From assembly GCA_013398295.1 (NCBI GenBank), contig VZSF01006827.1:1-64000 (forward strand): 64,000 nt of DNA, written 5' to 3'. Source of the DNA: Chionis minor. Lineage: Eukaryota > Chordata > Aves > Charadriiformes > Chionididae. The notes under the pieces are model-generated. The model had not been told where the DNA came from and made no database searches. It saw only the letters and a program-made list of their open reading frames with translations. Position numbers and translations under genes: made by a program. Positions 59,188 to 64,000 of this stretch are shown here, piece after piece. Position 1 is the first letter of the stretch. Every line of letters starts with the position of its first letter.

Positions 59188-61985
59188 GCGCTGAACCAAA
59201 ACCAGGTCCCAGCCCAGAGTTTCATCCGCAAGGTTCCATCTGGGGAGGTAAGCCTGAGCTGTACATGGCTTCACTGTTCCTGTTACTTCAAACCACACAG
59301 AAACACCAAGGCAAAAGTGGTGCAGTGATTTATGGAGAGTCTTACAGAGAAAAGCACTCTGACTCCAGAGCTCCTGCTCCAAAATATTTGCCTGTGCCCC
59401 TTTAAGTGTTGTAATGAGCCTGACTTTACTTCTGCCTTTCATTACTGCTTATAAAAAAAGAGAGCACACTCACTTTTCTCTTGAAACTTATTTCTCTTCA
59501 ACAGCAGTGGCCCTAAAATTACTGTTAATTTCTGGCAAGGAATTTGTTCTTTGAAATATACGGTATGGCTCTTTTCATTTTCCTCTCTTTTCTTTTTTTT
59601 TTTTTCCTTCTATTTGAGACTGGCACTGAGTCTGTTGAGAACGTGTAAGTGTAGTTGCTTTTCAATGCTGCAAGGTAAATGCTGAAAATGACAGCTTAAA
59701 TGGAATCATTAAAGCAGATGTAAGTATTATCTGAATGCTTCTGAAGTCTCCTATGCACAGCAACAGCATCTTTATTTTCTCTCCTGATGCATGCACCTTT
59801 TAAAGAGATCTGACAACCTATTATTTCTTACTTTCTCCCCATTTTGAAGCCTGAACTTAGGGACTGTGTTCATATCTTAAAGTTATAACCTGTTTGTCAG
59901 GAAATGTCTGAAAACCTGACCAAAATAGAGGCATGGTGCAACAGTGACTATGATATATAACTATTCATTTTAGGCTACTAAACAAAAGGAAATGTATAGC
60001 AAAATGTTAACCACTGGCTTAAAGGGAATAAAGCAGTCTGCTCCTTATTATGATTAGACAGATTTGGAGGCTGCCATGGACTCCCCCAATTTTAAAATTG
60101 GATTCCAATTAAGGTGAGATTCATCTCACTTTGCTACTCACTATGAAATAGGGCAACTAGTCACAGCTGCTTTAGCTCTTCCTATAAGCAAGGTAGAGGG
60201 TCATTTCCACAAGATGGTTCTTACCACCTCCCTCAGGATGGGATAAATCATCTGAAGGACCTTCTGACCTCTAAGAAAGGGAGAAGGAACCTACATAGGA
60301 AGTTCATATGACCATTGTAAACTAGATGGCAATCCTTCAAACATTAAGGCTAGCTGACACGATTCACACAAGTTGATTTTTTGGTTACTACAAACCTAGG
60401 AGTTGGCACCATTGCCAGCTGCGCTGATCTACTCTGAGCACTGAACTAACTATTGGCACTGCAGTTCTGTTAAAGAACAACTGCCCAGGGTGTACTGCGG
60501 CACTCAGCTGCTCTGAACTGGAGCGGCACCAAGTCACAAGCTTGGAAAGTTCAGGCAAGATGATAGATAGGCTACCTTGGCTTCAGAGATGCTGCCATCT
60601 CTTCTTCCCTTGAGTCTGAGCTCATGTCTGTGCATTGGCCAGACGGGAGCTCCTCTGATGAGCTGTTAGCCCACCCCTTTGCTCACACTTGTGAGGCCCA
60701 ACAGCAAGCTGGAGGCACAGGCTAACTCCTCTTCCAGGTGGTCCTGGTCACCCCAGGGAGACATGTGGTCTCTTATACACATCTGGATGAGGTAAATGCC
60801 ATTTTACAGTATTTAAACAGTGCAACTGAACACCAGTCTGAAAGCCTATCACAGTGTCATCATAGCATCAAGCCTCGGCCCTGAAGTGGCTACATTAGCC
60901 TTGCCCCACATGTACTAGCTTTAATTCAGGGTACACGTGGTACAGATATGCGGAATGAAGCATGTGTAGTTTGTGCAGGTATCTGGTTAATGACATCAAA
61001 GACCAGAACAACAAACATAAGTAACAAATTAAACACCAAGATTTACAAACCCAGAACAGTATATAACAGCTTCAGTACCAATGACCCAAGACCTCAGATC
61101 ACTGAAAGATGGGCTGTTGAAATGACTACTCATAGCCTTAAGGAGGGTCAGGCATAGTTTTGTAAGTGGTAGGAAGAGGGACATAGACATGGGTCCCATG
61201 GGACGGAGCAAACTTGTTGTGCGATATTTCAGGGGACTTGTGGGATTGTGTAATACTTACTATGCAATGTTTAAAGATGCCCCCACAGCTCCCTGGGTCA
61301 CTTGTGGATTGGCCCTGACCATTTAGCTTTGGGATAACAAGTCCTTTTTTCCATTTACTTCTGAGAAGCCCTGAGCAAGCTCTTTGTTGTGATCAGGCAC
61401 AGATATTTTGTGGTTGCTGTTCTTTCTTGGACCTTACTAGACTCATTCTCATCTCCCTGGCTTTCCAGAAAGTACGTGCATAGCTTTGTTACTGCACAAA
61501 TTGGGTAAGAATGTCTCTAGGTGTTTTGCTGACAGGTGCCAGGCCATGAAACTATACTGCTAACTGAGTTAATTTTTCTTTTATATTCAGACATCCTGAA
61601 ACCTGAGATTACAGCAACATACAAGTTTCATTTATGTCACACTTGGAAAAGATTTTATTTGTTCACTTGCTTGTTTTTTCTAACAAAACATAAAAAGGGG
61701 GCTTCAAAAGAAAGATGAAATTCTGCCAACAAGGGATTATGTGGAGACCGATGCAGGCATATGTTTGACACTTTTGAAATACTGTATAAGCACTGGACCT
61801 GCACCTAAGAAACTGGTCAGAGTGAGAGGCTACATCTGTATTTACTGAAGACAGCAGGTCCTAGGAGCAGACCTGCCTTGGTTCTGGCCCTGCATATTTA
61901 TCTTGTCCTTGCAGAGTCAGATATAATATATATAGATATCTGATTCATAACCTATTCTGCACCTCACTGGAGGCATTGGTTTAGG
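59188..61985. other. No gene recognised
   Basis: T13 run at 59593-59605. The remainder is unassigned mixed-composition sequence without convincing frames. Confidence 0.45.
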
Positions 61986-62120
61986 ACCTGGGTGGCCTTG
62001 GTTTTATTATTAGTGCTTCCACTGGCCTGCTGCTTAACAGTAGGTAAATGAGGTCATCTCTTTGTGACTCCATTCCCTTTTGCAAAATGTAGATAAAAAC
62101 TCTTTTAATCCTGCTGATGA
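61986..62120 (+). repeat. Possible MIR-like SINE fragment
   Basis: 'CATCTCTTTGTGACTCCATTCCCTTTTGCAAAATGTAGATAAAAAC' resembles a sense MIR core (CTCTGTGCCTCAGTTTCCCTATCTGCAAAATGGAGATAATAAC), with a TGCTTAACAG block before it. Diverged. Confidence 0.5.
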
Positions 62121-62634
62121 AAGGTTGTATGATGAACAGCATTCTTACTAGTCTTGCCGTCCATATAGTAGGGGTCTTTGTGAATCCATTCTATTAACAG
62201 CTCTAAGGACCATAGAAATCCCTATATAAATTAAACACAAAACCTTGGCAATGCCATGAAACTGCAATTAGGAAATGAAAAAGCTATAGTTTTCAGAGTA
62301 ACAATAGACTTGCCCACATTGCATATCGTGCATAGATTTAAGTATGCATTTAATAGTCTGACTGGTAATAAAAATACTATATAGATACAATATGTTTGAA
62401 TTATTATTGCTATGCTGAAAGAACTGCACTGTTTCTGTACCCTGGCTCTTGTGTGTTTAAATTTGTAACTTCACTGTTACACTCTCAGACTTGTTTGCAT
62501 TCAATTTCTTTGAGCTTTCTAAATTAGATATCTACGTGATGCTCTGTATTAAAACTAAATCAATTGATTCTTAATAGTCATGTGGTGTTAGTATTAAACC
62601 AATTAAGCTCAAATTAACACGCACATTTATTTAA

Positions 62635-62720
62635 GCAAGGCCTTGATCTTGTGAAGGACTTAAACATGGATTTTAAACTCTGGCTTAGCAAAGTTCCTAA
62701 GTACATCAGTGGTATAAACC
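62635..62720 (-). repeat. Old dispersed element with TTAAGC-type core (copy 5)
   Basis: 'AGGCCTTGATCTTGTGAAGGACTTAAACATGGATTTTAAACTCTGG...GTTCCTAAGTACATCAGTGG' follows the reverse-complement block order of the element near 21.4 kb (GGCCCTGATCCTGCAA..ACTTAAGCATGTGCTTAACTTTAAG). Diverged. Confidence 0.42.
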
Positions 62721-62816
62721 CTGTAAGACATAGTTCAGTTGCCAAAGCTAATTACCGAAGCAAACTTGAAGTGGCACCACAGAGAAACTATATGAATAAA
62801 TGCCATTTCAGGGCAG

Positions 62817-62843
62817 GGCAGGGGGGGAAGAAAAAAAAATAAA
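62817..62843. repeat. G-rich then A-rich simple run
   Basis: CAGGGGGGGAAGAAAAAAAA followed by ATAAAG. Simple sequence. Confidence 0.75.
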
Positions 62844-63392
62844 GAGGAAAAGATAAAGCTTTCACAAGATCCCTTGGTAGCTCCATATTCAGACCACTAC
62901 ATATCTATGGGATAGGTGTCTACCGCGGAGTTTCTTCTCAAAGATCTAGTAGGTAGAGGCACACCAAGAGTGATTCAGCTCATTGTGGTCATTTACCAGC
63001 CAAAGGTCTCTGGTTTTTACTGCTTAAGTCTCCACTTACTCCAACGGGAGCTCAGATGCGAAGCTCGGGTACATACTGATACCTGCAGACACAGATGTAC
63101 ATAGACTCATTTAGGTATCCAAACAGAGAGCTGAGCCATACTTGTCACTAGACAAGGATTCAATGAAAATGGCCTTTGAGGAACCTAAGATATTTCCACA
63201 CATATAAATCTTAAGTATTCAGCTGGAAGCAGTGTAGGCTAAGAGACCCTGGGAATGGATGGGGAAATAAGAGACCCCATTCCTAAAACTACATATGTGC
63301 TTGTGTGTGCTATTAAATCTGGGCTCAGTGGCTTTCATTTTACTTTGACTAACACTTCTAGATGATTCATATTTATACATCCTTCTCTCATA

Positions 63393-63775
63393 TAACCATA
63401 GAATGGTTTATGTCTAAAGGGACCTTAAAGATCATCTAGTTCCAATCCCCCTGCCATGGGCAGGGGCACATCCTACTAGAGCAGGTTGCTCAAAGCCCCC
63501 TCCAACCTGGCCTTGAACACCTCCACGGCTGAGGCATCCACAACTTCTCTGTGCAAACTGTTCCAGTGTCTCACCATCCTCATAGTGAAAAATTTCTTCC
63601 TGAGTTCTATTCTAAATCCACCCTCTTCCAGTTTAAAACCACTACCCCTCATCCTACTACTACATGCCCTTATAAAAAGCCCCTCTCCAGCTTTCTTGTA
63701 GACCCCTTTCAGATACTGGAATGCTGCTGTAAGGTCTTCCCGGAGCCTTCTCCTCTCCCTTCTGAACAATCTTAA
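63393..63775 (-). mobile_element. CR1 LINE 3' end with open ORF2 C-terminus
   Basis: Minus strand. A 97-codon open relic (63769 to the TAG at 63476-63478) covers RRRLREDLTAAFQYLKGVYK, AGEGLFIRACSSRMRGSGF and the conserved FFTMRMVRHWNSLHREVVDA, and ends EGALSNLL-stop. The 3' UTR has CCATGGCAGGGGGATTGGAA and GATGATCTTTAAGGTCCCTT type blocks and ends in AACCATTCTATGG. Same subfamily type as the 960-1308 copy (GALSN ending). 5' truncated near 63775. Not a functional gene. Confidence 0.95.
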
Positions 63776-64000
63776 CTATAACTTTTCCAAAATATTGTCT
63801 CCTTCTTCGGCTAGGTGCTGCCAAAACTTTCAGCATTGAGATATACACTATTTACTTTCTTCTTCAAATTTTTGCATCCACAGACTTAGACATACAATCA
63901 AGTTACGTTAGCTTAACAAATTGCTACCCATCTGCCAGTGTGGCTGCTCACATGCTAACAGCTGCCTATCCACACACATGCTCTTAGCCTTCTCCAGACA
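63776..64000. other. Unassigned right edge
   Basis: No gene or repeat recognised in the last 225 bases. Confidence 0.5.

Noticed and set aside
63476..63769. 97-codon frame as a small gene
   Set aside because: CR1 ORF2 C-terminus; the ATG is internal to the element.
1..64000. tRNA, 5S, U6 or known microRNA genes
   Set aside because: I searched by eye for TTCGAATCC-type B boxes, U6 and 5S landmarks and familiar microRNA seeds and saw none in a foldable context. A covariance-model scan would be decisive.

Overview
The window reads as nuclear DNA from a bird, or at least a sauropsid with a bird-like repeat set. The main evidence is the CR1 non-LTR retrotransposon. Seven CR1 pieces are present; six reach a 3' end, most closing in the short ATTCTATG-type tail typical of avian CR1, and their coding remnants are recognisable (endonuclease motifs around ETWWDSSHDW and GDFNHPGIC; C-terminal FFT..VVRHWNRLPRE). 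Older layers are MIR-like SINE fragments, two L3-like LINE fragments and simple repeats. There is no operon structure, ribosome-binding-site pattern or dense coding. The window looks like intergenic or deep-intron sequence, and I could not name a host protein-coding gene in it.

Layout. 1-1.3 kb: two separate minus-strand CR1 pieces, an endonuclease fragment running off the left edge and a 3' end. 1.3-16 kb: mostly unassigned sequence with MIR-like fragments, an ATT-type palindromic microsatellite, a purine tract and homopolymer runs. 16.7 kb: a short CR1 tail on the plus strand. 18.9-24.3 kb: an AT-rich block that may be conserved noncoding DNA, two copies of an old dispersed element with a GTTAAGCACATGCTTAAG-like core, a long MIR-like fragment and an L3-like LINE remnant. 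31.5-37.9 kb: two CR1 copies in inverted orientation about 5 kb apart that share a nearly identical stretch. One has an internal deletion marked by the only N in the window. 41.0 kb: a CR1 C-terminus with its native stop. 42-53 kb: GC-richer unassigned sequence with MIR-like fragments and a local tandem duplication. 53.8-55.4 kb: another L3-like remnant, one weak candidate exon on the minus strand and a G-rich tract able to form a quadruplex. 63.4 kb: a minus-strand CR1 3' end with a 97-codon open remnant.

No genes here work together as a system. The window is a record of retroposon insertion and decay, and I did not find a new biological system. The points most worth checking are the homogenised inverted CR1 pair (gene conversion or assembly artefact), the candidate exon near 55.1 kb, and the AT-rich blocks that may be conserved enhancers. 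Boundaries of old repeats are approximate because no consensus alignment could be run.
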